DNA of 64,000 nt from Sphingosinicella sp. GTDB lineage: Bacteria; Pseudomonadota; Alphaproteobacteria; Sphingomonadales; Sphingomonadaceae. Position 1 is the first letter of the stretch. Every line of letters begins with the position of its first letter. The notes below the pieces were generated by a model. It was not told where the DNA came from, searched no databases, and worked only from the letters and a program-made list of their open reading frames with translations. The position numbers were made by a program, and so were the translations under genes. The DNA lies in contig NZ_JACESP010000019.1 of the NCBI RefSeq assembly GCF_013911755.1, forward strand, positions 1 to 64,000, given 5' to 3'. Below are positions 1 through 9,587 of the stretch, piece after piece.

Positions 1-971
1 GCCCTGTGGGCCGCACGGAAGCCGTCGCGCTGGATCTGGGCGATCTCGCGGTCTTTCCGCAGATTGTCCTCCAGCACACCGTTCTTGCGGCCCTCAGCCT
101 GCGTGTACTCCGTATTATAGATGTCCATCGCCAGCGCCGTCCCGCGCTCCTTCGCGAGGCGGATGCCCTCGGCATCGATCAGGCTCGCATGTTCGATCGT
201 GTCGATGCCGGCGCGAATCGCCGCCTTGATGCCGGACGTGCCGTGCGCGTGCGCGGCGACCTTCACGCCCCACATGTGCGCCTCGTCGGCGATGGCGCGA
301 AGCTCGGCCTCCGAAAGCTGCTGCTGGCCGGGTTCGGTATTGCGCGAGAAGACGCCGCCCGTGGCGCACACCTTGATGACCTCTGCGCCATACTTCCGCT
401 GCTCGCGCACGCGCAGGCGTAGTTCGTCGGGCGAATCGCCCACGGCCTCGCCCTTGCGGCCGAAGGACGGCGGATAGAAGGTCTCGTCGCAGTGGCCGCC
501 GGTCGCGCCGAGCGCGTGTGCGGCCGGGACGATGCGCGGCCCGATGGCGAAGCCTTCCTCGATCGCCTGCTTGATCCCGACGTCCGAATAGCCCGCCGAG
601 CCGACGTTGCGCACGGTCGTGAAGCCTGCCTCCAGCATGTCCCGCGCGTTCGCAGCGCCCACCACCGTCCAGAAGCTGTCGGTGAAGACGAGGCTGTTGT
701 AGCCGCCGTAGACGGGCGAGCTATCGAGATGGACGTGCATGTCGATGAGCCCGGGCAGGATCGTCATGCCGGGCAGGTCGATGCGCTTCGCGTCCGCCGG
801 GATGCTCGCACCGCCGGAAACCGAGACGATACGCCCGTCGGTGATGACGACCACCGGATTCGCGAGCGTCTTGCCCCCGACGACATCGACCATGCGGTCC
901 GCCGTCACCACAACGGTTTCCGCCTGCGCCGCGCCCGAAAGCAGCGCGGCGGCAAGTGCCAGTTTCAGCAT
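1..971 (-). CDS. Exported metal-dependent amidohydrolase (3' end beyond window)
   Basis: The frame opens with an ATG at 971 and stays open to the left edge, so the C-terminus is missing. The N-terminus (MLKLALAAALLSGAAQA) is a signal peptide, which puts the enzyme in the periplasm or outside. About 80 residues in, the metal-binding HxH motif appears (LIDMHVHLD), then a TTVRNVG segment and a second histidine pair (KVAAHAHG) followed by DTIEHA. These mark the imidazolonepropionase-like / Xaa-Pro dipeptidase branch of the amidohydrolase superfamily. Many relatives in sphingomonads hydrolyse peptides or N-acyl amino acids, but the substrate cannot be read here. It lies 26 bases downstream of secA on the same strand. 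Confidence 0.85.
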   Translation of the reverse strand, partial: MLKLALAAALLSGAAQAETVVVTADRMVDVVGGKTLANPVVVITDGRIVSVSGGASIPADAKRIDLPGMTILPGLIDMHVHLDSSPVYGGYNSLVFTDSFWTVVGAANARDMLEAGFTTVRNVGSAGYSDVGIKQAIEEGFAIGPRIVPAAHALGATGGHCDETFYPPSFGRKGEAVGDSPDELRLRVREQRKYGAEVIKVCATGGVFSRNTEPGQQQLSEAELRAIADEAHMWGVKVAAHAHGTSGIKAAIRAGIDTIEHASLIDAEGIRLAKERGTALAMDIYNTEYTQAEGRKNGVLEDNLRKDREIAQIQRDGFRAAHR

Positions 972-997
972 TTCACCCCCCCTTTGGATGCGAAGGC

Positions 998-3667
998 TCA
1001 GTCCTTCGCGCCGTGGCAGTGCTTATACTTCTTGCCGGAGCCACAGGGACAGGGCTGATTGCGGCCGACCGCAGCGCTCTCCGCCATCAGGGCGGGATCG
1101 GCGGCGAGCGAATCGTTTTCGCCCGTGAACGGGTCGATGTGCGTCGTCAGAAACTCGGGCGGCGTGCGCGGCAGCGGCGGGGGCGCCATTTCGAACTGCG
1201 CGTGGGAGAGCATCCGCGTCACCTCCTCGCGGATGTTGACGAGCATCCGCTCAAAGAGCGCGAAGGCTTCCTGCTTGTATTCGTTGATCGGCTGCTTCTG
1301 CGCATAGGCGCGCAGGTGGATGACGGCGCGGAGCGCATCGAGCGTCGCGAGATGCTCCTTCCAGTGATGGTCGATCGCCTGCAGGAGGAAGCTCTTCTCG
1401 ATCTGCGTCCACGTTTCGGCCGGGATGTTCGCGGTTTTCGCTTCAAGCGCGTCCTTCGCGGCCTGCTCGATGCGCTCGATGAAGATCTCCTGATCGACGG
1501 CCTGCTCCCCGATCCAGTTCTCGACGGGCAGGTCGAGCGCGAACAGGCGCCCAAGATCGGCCTTCAGCCCTTCGACATTCCACTGTTCGGGGTAGGTTCC
1601 GGCCGGGCAGTGCAGCGAGACGAGATCGTTCGCGGTTTCGGTGCGCATATCGGCGACGACGTCGCCGAGCGTTTCCGAATCCATCACGTCTGCGCGCTGC
1701 TCGTAAACGACCTTGCGCTGGTCGTTCATCACGTCGTCGTACTGCAGAAGCTGCTTGCGGACATCGTAGTTCCGCGCCTCGACCTTCTTCTGCGCGGTCT
1801 CGATCGCCTTCGAGATCCACGGGTGGACGATCGCCTCGCCCTCCTCCAGCCCCGACTGCATCATGCGATTCAGCATCGACTGCTGCCCGAAGATACGCAG
1901 CAGATCGTCATCAAGGCTGAGATAAAAGCGCGAGAAACCCGGATCGCCCTGCCGGCCCGAGCGGCCGCGCAGCTGATTGTCGATGCGCCGGCTCTCGTGA
2001 CGCTCGGTGCCGAGCACGAACAGTCCGCCGGCCTGTTTCACGGCCTCGCGTTCGGCGGCGATCTCCTCGCGGATGCGCTCGATCTCGCGCTCCTTCTCGG
2101 GGCCCTCCGGCATGGAGGAAAGCTCGTCCTCGACCCGGAACTCGACATTACCGCCGAGCTGGATATCGGTGCCGCGGCCCGCCATGTTGGTGGCGATGGT
2201 GACGGCGCCGAGACGGCCCGCCTGCGCGACGATGCGGGCTTCCTGCTCGTGGAAGCGCGCGTTCAGCACGCTGTGCTCGACGCCCTCCTTCGTGAGATAC
2301 TCGGAGAGCATTTCCGACTTTTCGATGGAGACGGTGCCGACGAGCACGGGCTGGCCCTTCATGCTCGCCTCGCGGATCGCCTTGACGATCGCGCCGTACT
2401 TGTCCTGCGCGTTCTTGTAGAACTCGTCGTCGACGTCGATGCGCTTCACGGGCACGTTCGTCGGGATCTCGACCGTGTTCAGCTTGTAGATGTCGTAGAA
2501 TTCGGCGGCTTCGGTCGCCGCCGTACCGGTCATGCCGCCGAGCTTGGGGTACATGCGGAAATAGTTCTGGAAGGTGATCGAGGCGAGCGTCTGGTTCTCC
2601 GGCTGGATCTCGACGCCTTCCTTGGCCTCGACCGCCTGATGCAGACCGTCCGACCAGCGGCGGCCGTCCATCATGCGCCCCGTGAACTCGTCGATGATGA
2701 CGACCTTGCCGCCCTTCACGATATAATCGGTGTCGCGGCGGAAGATGATGTTGGCCTTGAGCGCCTGATTGAGGTGGTGGACGACCTGCGTGTTCTCGAA
2801 ATCGTAGAGATTCTCCCCGACGAGCAGCCCCGCAGCCTCGAGCGCGCGCTCGGCGGCCTCGGTGCCGTCTTCGGTGAGCGTGATCGACTTCTGCTTCTCG
2901 TCAACCTCGTAGGCGTCCTTCGGCAGCACCTTCACCACGGCGTCGACCGCGACATAAAGGTCGGTCTTGTCCTCGGTGGGGCCGGAGATGATGAGCGGCG
3001 TGCGCGCCTCGTCCACGAGGATCGAGTCGACCTCGTCGACGATCGCGAAGTTGAAAGGCCGCTGCACCATCGACTCGCGCGAATATTTCATGTTGTCGCG
3101 TAGGTAATCGAAGCCGAATTCGTTGTTGGTGCCGTAGGTGATGTCGGCAGCGTAGGCGGCACGGCGGGTCGCCTCGTCGAGGTTCGGGACGATGACGCCC
3201 ACGGAAAGCCCCAGGAAATTGTGGATCTTGCCCATCCAGCCGGAGTCGCGGCGGGCGAGATAGTCGTTCACCGTGACGACATGGACGCCCTTGCCTTCGA
3301 TGGCGTTGAGGTACGTGGCGAGCGTCGCCACCAGCGTCTTGCCCTCGCCGGTGCGCATCTCGGCGATCTCGCCCCGATGCAGCACGATGCCGCCGATGAG
3401 CTGCACATCGAAATGCCGCATCCCGAGCACGCGCTTGGAGGCCTCGCGCACGGTGGCGAAGGCTTCGGGGAGCAGCGCGTCCAGCGCCTCGCCCGCGGCA
3501 ATGCGCTGACGGAACTCATCCGTCTTCGCCTTGAGCTGGTCGTCGGAGAGCGCCTCGAACGTGGCCTCAAGATCGTTGATCTTGCGGACGATGGGAGAGA
3601 GCGACCGAACGTAGCGATCGTTAGAAGAGCCGAAGATACGCTTCGCGAGCGCGTTAAAACCCAGCAT
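998..3667 (-). CDS. secA: Preprotein translocase ATPase SecA
   Basis: SecA is the motor that pushes unfolded precursors through the SecYEG channel. The 889-residue product has the Walker A motif MRTGEGKT at residues 104-111, close to its position in the E. coli protein. It also has the DEVD box followed by [10 protein letters not shown], and the helicase motif [14 protein letters not shown]. At the C-terminus is the zinc-binding SEC-C tail [14 protein letters not shown], which contacts SecB. The start was placed at [14 protein letters not shown], the conserved SecA N-terminus; an in-frame ATG 33 bases further upstream gives an unlike, Arg-rich extension. A sigma-70-like promoter lies about 50 bases upstream. 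Confidence 0.98.
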   Translation of the reverse strand: MLGFNALAKRIFGSSNDRYVRSLSPIVRKINDLEATFEALSDDQLKAKTDEFRQRIAAGEALDALLPEAFATVREASKRVLGMRHFDVQLIGGIVLHRGEIAEMRTGEGKTLVATLATYLNAIEGKGVHVVTVNDYLARRDSGWMGKIHNFLGLSVGVIVPNLDEATRRAAYAADITYGTNNEFGFDYLRDNMKYSRESMVQRPFNFAIVDEVDSILVDEARTPLIISGPTEDKTDLYVAVDAVVKVLPKDAYEVDEKQKSITLTEDGTEAAERALEAAGLLVGENLYDFENTQVVHHLNQALKANIIFRRDTDYIVKGGKVVIIDEFTGRMMDGRRWSDGLHQAVEAKEGVEIQPENQTLASITFQNYFRMYPKLGGMTGTAATEAAEFYDIYKLNTVEIPTNVPVKRIDVDDEFYKNAQDKYGAIVKAIREASMKGQPVLVGTVSIEKSEMLSEYLTKEGVEHSVLNARFHEQEARIVAQAGRLGAVTIATNMAGRGTDIQLGGNVEFRVEDELSSMPEGPEKEREIERIREEIAAEREAVKQAGGLFVLGTERHESRRIDNQLRGRSGRQGDPGFSRFYLSLDDDLLRIFGQQSMLNRMMQSGLEEGEAIVHPWISKAIETAQKKVEARNYDVRKQLLQYDDVMNDQRKVVYEQRADVMDSETLGDVVADMRTETANDLVSLHCPAGTYPEQWNVEGLKADLGRLFALDLPVENWIGEQAVDQEIFIERIEQAAKDALEAKTANIPAETWTQIEKSFLLQAIDHHWKEHLATLDALRAVIHLRAYAQKQPINEYKQEAFALFERMLVNIREEVTRMLSHAQFEMAPPPLPRTPPEFLTTHIDPFTGENDSLAADPALMAESAAVGRNQPCPCGSGKKYKHCHGAKD

Positions 3668-3690
3668 GAAGGACCTTGTGCGCAAAGGGC

Positions 3691-3711
3691 GGGGCCGCAC
3701 AGACCGGCCCC
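3691..3711 (-). promoter_or_regulatory. Hairpin in the secA leader
   Basis: Perfect 7-bp inverted repeat (GGGGCCG, 7-base loop, CGGCCCC) between the predicted secA promoter and the secA start. It would form a GC-rich hairpin in the 5' leader, ending about 24 bases before the ATG. Function unknown; leader control of secA is known in E. coli through SecM, but no SecM-like peptide is visible here. Confidence 0.35.
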
Positions 3712-3723
3712 AACATCGCCGCC

Positions 3724-3752
3724 GACATAGGAACGGCGCGCTTTATAGTCAA
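3724..3752 (-). promoter_or_regulatory. Sigma-70-like promoter of secA
   Basis: Leftward -35 TTGACT (3752-3747), 17-base spacer and -10 TATGTC (3729-3724), with predicted start near 3717. The -35 overlaps the last codons of the TonB-like gene, so secA would have its own promoter just after that gene. Confidence 0.5.
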
Positions 3753-4063
3753 TGAATGCGGGTTTCGGGAATCTGTGGCTCGACCGGTTTCGGTGCGCGC
3801 GGCACCTGCCAGCGGTATGTCTCCACCCGTTCGTAGGCGACACCCCTGCCGCCATAGCGTTTGGCTTCGAAGCGCTTCGTGCGGCGCAGTATCGCACATG
3901 TCCTGGCATCCAGTTTCGCGTAGCCACTGGACCGAAGCACCCGGCATTCTGCCACCCGCCCATCGGTATCAATCTTCAGGCTGACGTCCACGACACCATC
4001 TGCTGCTGCCGTCGCCTCCTGAGGCAGCAGGATGATACCGAGAAAGATCAGGCAAAGGCGCAT
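3749..4063 (-). CDS. Small exported protein with a TonB C-terminal-like domain
   Basis: A 104-residue product starting at MRLCLIFLGIILLPQEATAA, a signal peptide; an upstream ATG (4108) would add 15 residues with no signal character. The rest matches the TonB C-terminal fold: VDVSLKIDTDGRV, then CRVLRSSGYAKLDARTCAIL and a KRFEAKR strand. Unlike true TonB it lacks the cytoplasmic/membrane anchor and the long Pro-rich linker, so it probably does not transduce energy with ExbBD. Such short secreted TonB_C proteins are frequent in sphingomonads and have no settled function. Two cysteines flank the central helix and could pair in the periplasm. Confidence 0.65.
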   Translation of the reverse strand: MRLCLIFLGIILLPQEATAAADGVVDVSLKIDTDGRVAECRVLRSSGYAKLDARTCAILRRTKRFEAKRYGGRGVAYERVETYRWQVPRAPKPVEPQIPETRIH

Positions 4064-4114
4064 CAAGGGCCGCTCTATTCCGAGCGCCAAAGATAAGCCG
4101 CCGATCATCGCCGT

Positions 4115-4510
4115 TTAATTAACCCGCGCCGCCAACGCGTCGATGATCGGGCATTCGGGGCGGGAATCGCCGTGGCAGCCCTTTGCAAGATGGATGAGCG
4201 TGCGGCGCATCGCCTCGATCGCCTTCATCTTCTCGGCGAGCGCCTCGGCCTGCTGGAGCGCGAGGCGTTTCACGTCGGCGCTGCTGCGCTCCCGGTCTGA
4301 CCAGAGGGCCAGAAGCGTGCGGATTTCCTCGATGCCGAAGCCGAGGTCGCGCGCGTTGGCGATGAAGCGCAGGCGGTGGACATCGTCCTCGCCATAGTCC
4401 CGGTAGCCCGAGTCCCGGCGCGGTGGCAGCGGGATGAGGCCGATACCTTCATAGTGGCGGATCATGCGCTGGCTGACGCCGCTTTTCTTCGATGCCGCAC
4501 CGATGTTCAC
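4115..4510 (-). CDS. cueR: Copper-responsive MerR-family regulator CueR
   Basis: A 131-residue MerR-type activator. The N-terminal winged helix-turn-helix is clear ([26 protein letters not shown]), followed by the dimerisation helix. Its metal site matches E. coli CueR residue for residue: Cys112 and Cys120 with the same seven-residue spacing, plus Ser77, the residue that goes with selectivity for monovalent ions (Cu+, Ag+) rather than divalent ones. Its ATG overlaps the copA stop codon (ATGA), so it is co-transcribed with and translated after the copper pump, which makes it autoregulated. Its operators are the palindromes at 6698 and 6732. Confidence 0.93.
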   Translation of the reverse strand: MNIGAASKKSGVSQRMIRHYEGIGLIPLPPRRDSGYRDYGEDDVHRLRFIANARDLGFGIEEIRTLLALWSDRERSSADVKRLALQQAEALAEKMKAIEAMRRTLIHLAKGCHGDSRPECPIIDALAARVN

Positions 4511-6669
4511 AGTCTCACCCCTCTCAACCTGAGCGCATTGCCGATTACCGTGACCGAGCTCAGCGACATGGCCGCCCCGGCGATCATCGGGCTCAGCAGC
4601 AGCCCGAACACCGGATAAAGCACGCCCGCCGCGATCGGAACGCTCGCCGCGTTGAACACGAACGAGAAGAACAGGTTCTGCCGGATGTTGCGCATCACCG
4701 CGCGGCTGAGCCGCCGGGCGCGGACGATGCCGCGAAGATCGCCCTTCACGAGCGTCACGCTGGCGCTTTCCATCGCGACGTCGGTACCCGTGCCCATCGC
4801 GATGCCGACGTTCGCAGCGGCAAGCGCGGGGGCGTCGTTGATGCCGTCCCCAGCCATGGCCACGATGCGCCCCTCGGCGCGCAGGCGCTCGACGGCTTTC
4901 TGCTTGTCGGCGGGCAACACCTCGGCGATCACTTCGTCGATACCGCCGATCCGCTTCGCCACGGCTTCGGCGGTTTTCCGGTTGTCGCCGGTGAGCATGA
5001 CGATGTGCAATCCTTCACGCTTGAGCGCGGCAATCGCCTCCGCCGCGCTGTCCTTCACTGGATCGGCGACGGCGAGAAAGCCTGCGAAGACGCCATCGAC
5101 CGCGAGGTACATCACGCCCTCGCCCGCCGCGCGCCGGGCATCGGCCTTCGCGTCGAGCGCGGACGTATCGAGGCCCCCCATCATCGCGCGGTTGCCGAGC
5201 ATCACGCGGCGGCCATCCACCATCCCCGAGACGCCCCTGCCCGTTTCGGACGCGAAATCCGAAACATCGCCGAGGGCAATGCCGCGCTCTTCCGCGGCAT
5301 CGACGATGGCGGCGGCAAGCGGATGTTCGCTGCCGCGTTCGACCGAGGCGGCGAGACGCAGCATCGTGTCCGGGTCAGCGCCTTCGATGCCGACGAGGCG
5401 CGGCTTGCCCAGCGTCAGCGTGCCGGTCTTGTCGACGACGAGCGTGTCGACCCTTTCCATGCGCTCCAGCGCTTCGGCGTTGCGGACAAGCACGCCCGCC
5501 GCCGCGCCGCGCCCGGTGCCGACCATGATCGACATCGGCGTCGCGAGCCCGAGCGCGCAGGGGCAGGCGATGATGAGCACCGAAACGCCCGCGACGAGCG
5601 CGTGGGCGAGGCGCGGCTCCGGCCCCACGAACAGCCACACGGCGAAGGCAAGGATGGCGACCAGCACGACGGCGGGCACGAACCAGCCCGAAACCGTGTC
5701 GGCGAGGCTCTGGATCGGTGCGCGCGAGCGCTGCGCTTCCGCCACCATGCGGACGATCTGCGCAAGCATCGTGTCGCTGCCCACGCGCGCCGCGCGGACG
5801 ACGAGCATCCCGGTGCCGTTCACTGTCGCGCCCGTCACCGCGTCGCCGGGCGCCTTTTCGGCGGGCAGCGACTCGCCCGTCAGCATCGATTCGTCGACCG
5901 ACGAGCGCCCCTCTTCGACGATGCCGTCCACGGGTATCTTCTCGCCGGGGCGCACGCGCAAGAGGTCCCCGACGGCGATGTGACCGATGTCCACATCCGC
6001 CTCGCCCCCGTCCGGTGCTATCCGGCGCGCGTGCTTCGGCGCGAGGCCGAGCAGCGCCTTGATCGCTTTGCCGGTCGCGGCGCGGGCACGCAGCTCGAGC
6101 ACCTGCCCGAGCAGCACGAGCGCAACGATCACCGCTGCCGCCTCGAAATACACGGGCACCTGCCCATGCACCATCAGGCTTTCGGGGAACAGGCCGGGCG
6201 CGAGCGTCGCGACGACGCTGTAGGCATAAGCCACCCCGACGCCGAGGCCGATGAGCGTGAACATGTTGAGATTGCGCGTGCGGAGCGACTGGAGCGCGCG
6301 CTCGAAGAACGGCAACCCCGCCCACAGCACGACCGGCGTCGCGAGCGCGAGCTGGACGAAGCTCATCGTGCGCATCGGCAGCAGGTGCCAGCCGAGCATA
6401 TCCGTGCCCATCGCCAGCACGAACAGCGGCAGCGCGAGCGCGGCGGCGACCCACAGGCGCCGCGTGAAATCGATCAGCTCAGGGTTTGGCGCGTCGTCCA
6501 GTGACGGCGACTCGGGCTCCAGCGCCATGCCGCAGATCGGGCACGTACCCGGCCCGTCCTGCCGAATCTGCGCGTGCATCGGGCAGATCCACATGGCGCC
6601 GGGCGCCACGGTTGCGGGGTCGACCGGCATACTCTGTTGATGATCGTGGTGTTTGCAGCAATCGGACAC
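4507..6669 (-). CDS. copA: Copper-exporting P1B-type ATPase CopA
   Basis: A 720-residue inner-membrane ATPase that exports Cu+ (and Ag+) to the periplasm. It starts with a Cys/His-rich segment ([10 protein letters not shown]) and a heavy-metal-binding module (WICPMHAQI...[12 protein letters not shown]) instead of the usual HMA domains. The TGES loop, the membrane CPC motif (Cys369-Pro-Cys371), the phosphorylation motif DKTGTLT (Asp413) and [10 protein letters not shown] are all intact. The start has a good ribosome site (GAGGAG) shortly upstream, and the CueR operator at 6698-6718 precedes it. cueR overlaps its 3' end by four bases. Confidence 0.95.
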   Translation of the reverse strand: MSDCCKHHDHQQSMPVDPATVAPGAMWICPMHAQIRQDGPGTCPICGMALEPESPSLDDAPNPELIDFTRRLWVAAALALPLFVLAMGTDMLGWHLLPMRTMSFVQLALATPVVLWAGLPFFERALQSLRTRNLNMFTLIGLGVGVAYAYSVVATLAPGLFPESLMVHGQVPVYFEAAAVIVALVLLGQVLELRARAATGKAIKALLGLAPKHARRIAPDGGEADVDIGHIAVGDLLRVRPGEKIPVDGIVEEGRSSVDESMLTGESLPAEKAPGDAVTGATVNGTGMLVVRAARVGSDTMLAQIVRMVAEAQRSRAPIQSLADTVSGWFVPAVVLVAILAFAVWLFVGPEPRLAHALVAGVSVLIIACPCALGLATPMSIMVGTGRGAAAGVLVRNAEALERMERVDTLVVDKTGTLTLGKPRLVGIEGADPDTMLRLAASVERGSEHPLAAAIVDAAEERGIALGDVSDFASETGRGVSGMVDGRRVMLGNRAMMGGLDTSALDAKADARRAAGEGVMYLAVDGVFAGFLAVADPVKDSAAEAIAALKREGLHIVMLTGDNRKTAEAVAKRIGGIDEVIAEVLPADKQKAVERLRAEGRIVAMAGDGINDAPALAAANVGIAMGTGTDVAMESASVTLVKGDLRGIVRARRLSRAVMRNIRQNLFFSFVFNAASVPIAAGVLYPVFGLLLSPMIAGAAMSLSSVTVIGNALRLRGVRL

Positions 6670-6697
6670 TGAAAATCTCCTCTTGCCGGCACATTGA

Positions 6698-6718
6698 ACC
6701 TTTACACGATGTGAGGGT
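6698..6718 (-). promoter_or_regulatory. CueR-type operator/promoter for copA-cueR
   Basis: Leftward promoter with -35 TTGACC (6721-6716), the long 19-base spacer typical of MerR-regulated promoters and a -10 CAATGT (6696-6691). The spacer is filled by a 21-base near-palindrome with ACC...GGT ends. Spacing and sequence match the E. coli CueR-controlled copA promoter. Transcription would begin about 15 bases before the ATG. Confidence 0.85.
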
Positions 6719-6731
6719 CAAGAGCCCCTTG

Positions 6732-6752
6732 ACCTTATCACGGTGTCAAGGT
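6732..6752 (+). promoter_or_regulatory. CueR-type operator/promoter for the multicopper oxidase operon
   Basis: Rightward -35 TTGACC (6729-6734), 19-base spacer and weak -10 CAAACC (6754-6759). The spacer carries ACCTT...AAGGT with eight of ten base pairs matched around a central G. The predicted transcription start falls at about 6766, next to the ATG at 6767, which suggests a leaderless mRNA. Confidence 0.85.
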
Positions 6753-6766
6753 GCAAACCTGCCTCC

Positions 6767-8452
6767 ATGAACGGACTCTCCCTTTCCCGGCGCGCGCTGA
6801 TCGGCGGTATCGGCGCGACGGCTCTCTTCCCTGCTTGGGCACGCAGCGGCACGCCCGGGCTGGCATCAATGCTTTCCAGCCCCGAGATTCGGCTGAACGT
6901 CGGCCACACGCCCTTCACCGTCGGCGGCCGCACCGGCCACGCGGTGACCGTGAACGGCACGCTGCCCGCGCCGCTCATCCGTTTGAAAGAAGGCCAGACC
7001 GCGCGGCTGATCGTCGCCAACCATCTCGATGAAGACACCTCGATCCACTGGCACGGCCTGCTGCTGCCCTTCCAGATGGATGGCGTACCGGGCATCAGCT
7101 TCCCCGGCATCGCGCCGCATTCGAGCTTCACCTACGAATTTCCGGTGATCCAGTCGGGCACCTATTGGTACCACAGCCATTCGAACCTGCAGGAGGCGAT
7201 GGGCCACTACGGCCCCATCGTCATCGACCCGGCGGACGCCGATCCGGTCGCCTACGACCGCGAGCACGTGATCGTGCTTTCGGACTGGAGCTTCATGCAT
7301 CCGCACGCGATCATGAAAAAGCTGAAGCAGGACGCGGAGTTCTTCCGACGCGACAACCCCAACTTCGCCGAGCTTGCGGCAGGCAGGGGCCAGAGCCTGA
7401 AAGAGCGGCTGGAATGGGGCGCGATGCGCATGAGCCCCGCCGACATTTCGGACGTGACGGGCGCCACTTACACCTATCTCGTGAACGGCCACGGTCCTGC
7501 GGAGAACTGGACCGGGCTCTTCACGCCCGGTGAGCGCGTAAGGCTGCGCATCATCAACGCGTCGGCGATGACCATCTTCAACGTCCGCATCCCCGGCCTG
7601 CCCATGACCGTGGTGAACGCGGACGGCGAGAACGTGCGGCCGGTGGAGACCGACGAACTGCAGATCAGCGTCGCCGAGACCTACGACGTGATCGTGACGC
7701 CGGGGGACGCCGCCTACACGCTCGCCGCCGAGAGCGTGGACCGCTCCGGCATGGCGCGTGCGACGCTCGCGCCCCGTATGGGCATGAGCGCGCCGGTGCC
7801 GAAGCTGCGCGAACGCCCGACGCTTTCGATGAAGGACATGGGTCACGGCAGCGGCGGCGACCACGCCGCAATGGGGCATTCCATGAAGATGCGCGACCCG
7901 GAGAATGCGGCGCGCGCGGGCGTGAAGCTCAGCCCCGGCGTCGATATGATCGCGCCGATGCCCGTGGACCGCGTCGGCGATCGCGGCCTTGGCCTGGAGG
8001 ACGAGACGCACCGCGTGCTCGTCTATACCGATCTTGTCGCGCTGGCGCCGAACCCGGACACGCGGCCGCCTTCGCGCAGCCTCGAAATCCACCTGACGAG
8101 CAACATGGAACGCTACATGTGGTCGTTCAACGGCGAGCAGTTCAGCCCGGTGACCGAGCCGTTCCGCTTCGAACGCAACGAGCGCGTGCGCGTGACGCTG
8201 GTGAACGACACGATGATGGCGCACCCCATCCACCTGCACGGCCATTTCTTCGAAGTCGTGAACGGCCACGAGGGCCACCACCCGAGGAAGCACACGGTGA
8301 ACGTGCTGCCCGGCGGCAAGGTCTCCTTCGACCTCACCGCCGACGCGCCCGGCGACTGGGCCTTCCACTGCCACCTGCTGATGCACATGCACCTCGGCAT
8401 GTTCAACGTGGTGACGGTGCGGCCCATGGATGGTGCGGGAGACGCGGCATGA
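6767..8452 (+). CDS. Periplasmic multicopper oxidase, copper-resistance CopA family
   Basis: A 561-residue oxidase of the CopA/PcoA type, which oxidises Cu+ in the periplasm. The start MNGLSLSRRALIGG is a Tat signal (Arg8-Arg9), fitting a cofactor-loaded export route. Copper ligands are visible: HWHG at 94-97, HSH at 136-138, HPIHLHGHFFE, and HCHLLMHMHLGM with the type-1 Cys535. A Met/His-rich stretch (MGHGSGGDHAAMGHSMKM) in the middle probably binds extra copper. The ATG at 6767 was preferred over an in-frame GTG at 6743, because the GTG lies inside the CueR operator. The stop overlaps the copB start (ATGA). Confidence 0.93.
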   Translation: MNGLSLSRRALIGGIGATALFPAWARSGTPGLASMLSSPEIRLNVGHTPFTVGGRTGHAVTVNGTLPAPLIRLKEGQTARLIVANHLDEDTSIHWHGLLLPFQMDGVPGISFPGIAPHSSFTYEFPVIQSGTYWYHSHSNLQEAMGHYGPIVIDPADADPVAYDREHVIVLSDWSFMHPHAIMKKLKQDAEFFRRDNPNFAELAAGRGQSLKERLEWGAMRMSPADISDVTGATYTYLVNGHGPAENWTGLFTPGERVRLRIINASAMTIFNVRIPGLPMTVVNADGENVRPVETDELQISVAETYDVIVTPGDAAYTLAAESVDRSGMARATLAPRMGMSAPVPKLRERPTLSMKDMGHGSGGDHAAMGHSMKMRDPENAARAGVKLSPGVDMIAPMPVDRVGDRGLGLEDETHRVLVYTDLVALAPNPDTRPPSRSLEIHLTSNMERYMWSFNGEQFSPVTEPFRFERNERVRVTLVNDTMMAHPIHLHGHFFEVVNGHEGHHPRKHTVNVLPGGKVSFDLTADAPGDWAFHCHLLMHMHLGMFNVVTVRPMDGAGDAA

Positions 8453-9438
8453 AGCGGCTGATCGCTCTCCTCCTGATCGGCACCGCTGGCCCGGCTTTCG
8501 CGCAGGACCATTCGCAGCATCAGATGCCCGCCGACGATCCGCACGCGGGCCATGTCATGCCGCAGGCAGATGACCCTCATGCCGGCCATGCGATGCCGCA
8601 AGCCCAGGATCCCCATGCCGGGCACGTCATGCCGCAGCCGGCAGCGGACCCGCACGCGGGGCACGGCGCCGCCCCTTCCGGCCCCGCCATCCCGAAAGGC
8701 CCGCCGCCCGCCGCAGCGACCTCCGGCGCGGCCCATGCCGCCGACGCCGTGTTCGGCGCCGACACGATGGCCGCCGCGCGCGCCGCACTCTACAAGGAAA
8801 CGGGCGGCATGACGGTGGCGAAGACCATCGTCGATCGGCTTGAAGCCGGGTTCGGGAAAGGCCACGAGACTTATTTGTGGGACGTGCAGGGCTGGATCGG
8901 CCGCGACATCGACAAGTTCTGGTGGAAGACCGAAGGTGAAGGCGCCTTCGGCGGCGCGATCGAATCCGCCGAGGTGCAGGCACTGTGGAGCCACGCGGTC
9001 GGCCCGTTCTTCGATCTGCAGGCGGGCGTGCGCTACGACATCCGCCCGGAGCCGGACCGCGCGCACGCGGTGATCGGCATCCAGGGCCTCGCGCCCTACA
9101 AGTTCGAGGTGGACGCCGCCGTCTTCCTCTCCACGAAGGGCGACGTCACCGCGCGCATCGAAGCCGAATACGACCAGCGGCTGACGCAGAAATTGACCCT
9201 GCAGCCGCGCATCGAGGTGGAGCTTTCGGCGCAGGACATCCCCGAATACGGGATCGGCGCGGGCCTCTCCGCGATCGAGGCAGGCGCTCGGCTCGGCTAT
9301 GAATTCGTGCCGCAGTTCCGGCCCTATGTGGGCGCCGAATGGCACCGGAAGATTGACGACACGGCGGATTTTGCGCGCGCGGCGGGCGAAGACGTGGACG
9401 CCGTGCGCTGGCTCGTCGGCGTGCGCACCTGGTTCTGA
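8449..9438 (+). CDS. copB: Outer-membrane copper resistance protein CopB
   Basis: A 329-residue exported protein (signal MKRLIALLLIGTAGPAFA). After the signal come four DPHAGH repeats, three of them followed by an MPQ spacer, a flexible copper-binding arm. The C-terminal 220 residues are the CopB/PcoB beta-barrel domain (VWDVQGW-like YLWDVQGWIGRD, KFWWKTEGEG, a final VRWLVGVRTWF strand ending in Phe as outer-membrane barrels do). It is translationally coupled to the multicopper oxidase by a four-base overlap, the usual copAB pairing, and shares its CueR-type promoter. Confidence 0.92.
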   Translation: MKRLIALLLIGTAGPAFAQDHSQHQMPADDPHAGHVMPQADDPHAGHAMPQAQDPHAGHVMPQPAADPHAGHGAAPSGPAIPKGPPPAAATSGAAHAADAVFGADTMAAARAALYKETGGMTVAKTIVDRLEAGFGKGHETYLWDVQGWIGRDIDKFWWKTEGEGAFGGAIESAEVQALWSHAVGPFFDLQAGVRYDIRPEPDRAHAVIGIQGLAPYKFEVDAAVFLSTKGDVTARIEAEYDQRLTQKLTLQPRIEVELSAQDIPEYGIGAGLSAIEAGARLGYEFVPQFRPYVGAEWHRKIDDTADFARAAGEDVDAVRWLVGVRTWF

Positions 9439-9469
9439 GCGCGAGAGCGTCGGAATTTTTAACAGTTCT

Positions 9470-9499
9470 TACGGAGTCGTAACAAAGCCTGACTCCGTA
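9470..9499 (+). promoter_or_regulatory. Inverted repeat upstream of a sigma-54 promoter (candidate activator site)
   Basis: Perfect 9-bp arms TACGGAGTC / GACTCCGTA separated by 12 bases, 30 bases upstream of the -24/-12 promoter of the PEP-CTERM gene. Position and symmetry suit an enhancer-binding protein such as PrsR, which controls PEP-CTERM genes in other bacteria; that assignment is inference. Confidence 0.55.
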
Positions 9500-9529
9500 T
9501 CGCGCAGAACGCCGCAAATTTTTCCCGCA

Positions 9530-9545
9530 TGGCATGTGCATTGCA
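9530..9545 (+). promoter_or_regulatory. Sigma-54 (-24/-12) promoter
   Basis: TGGCATG, four bases, TTGCA. The invariant GG (9531-9532) and GC (9543-9544) are ten bases apart as required. Transcription would start near 9556, about 32 bases before the ATG. Confidence 0.75.
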
Positions 9546-9587
9546 TGGTTAACTTTATCAAATTGTTGCTTTGCTTGGAGAAAAAAT

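Noticed and set aside
956-3103. 715-codon rightward open frame opposite secA
   Set aside because: It is the reverse-complement shadow of secA in GC-rich DNA; its Arg/Asp/Leu-rich translation matches no fold and has no ribosome site.
4492-6504. 670-codon rightward frame opposite the copper ATPase
   Set aside because: Shadow of copA, rich in Arg and His from complementary codons.
6743-6766. Upstream in-frame GTG start for the multicopper oxidase
   Set aside because: It lies inside the CueR operator, upstream of the predicted -10 element and transcription start, and would displace the Tat signal.
6866-8392. 508-codon leftward frame opposite the multicopper oxidase
   Set aside because: Antisense shadow; the oxidase frame has all copper ligands.
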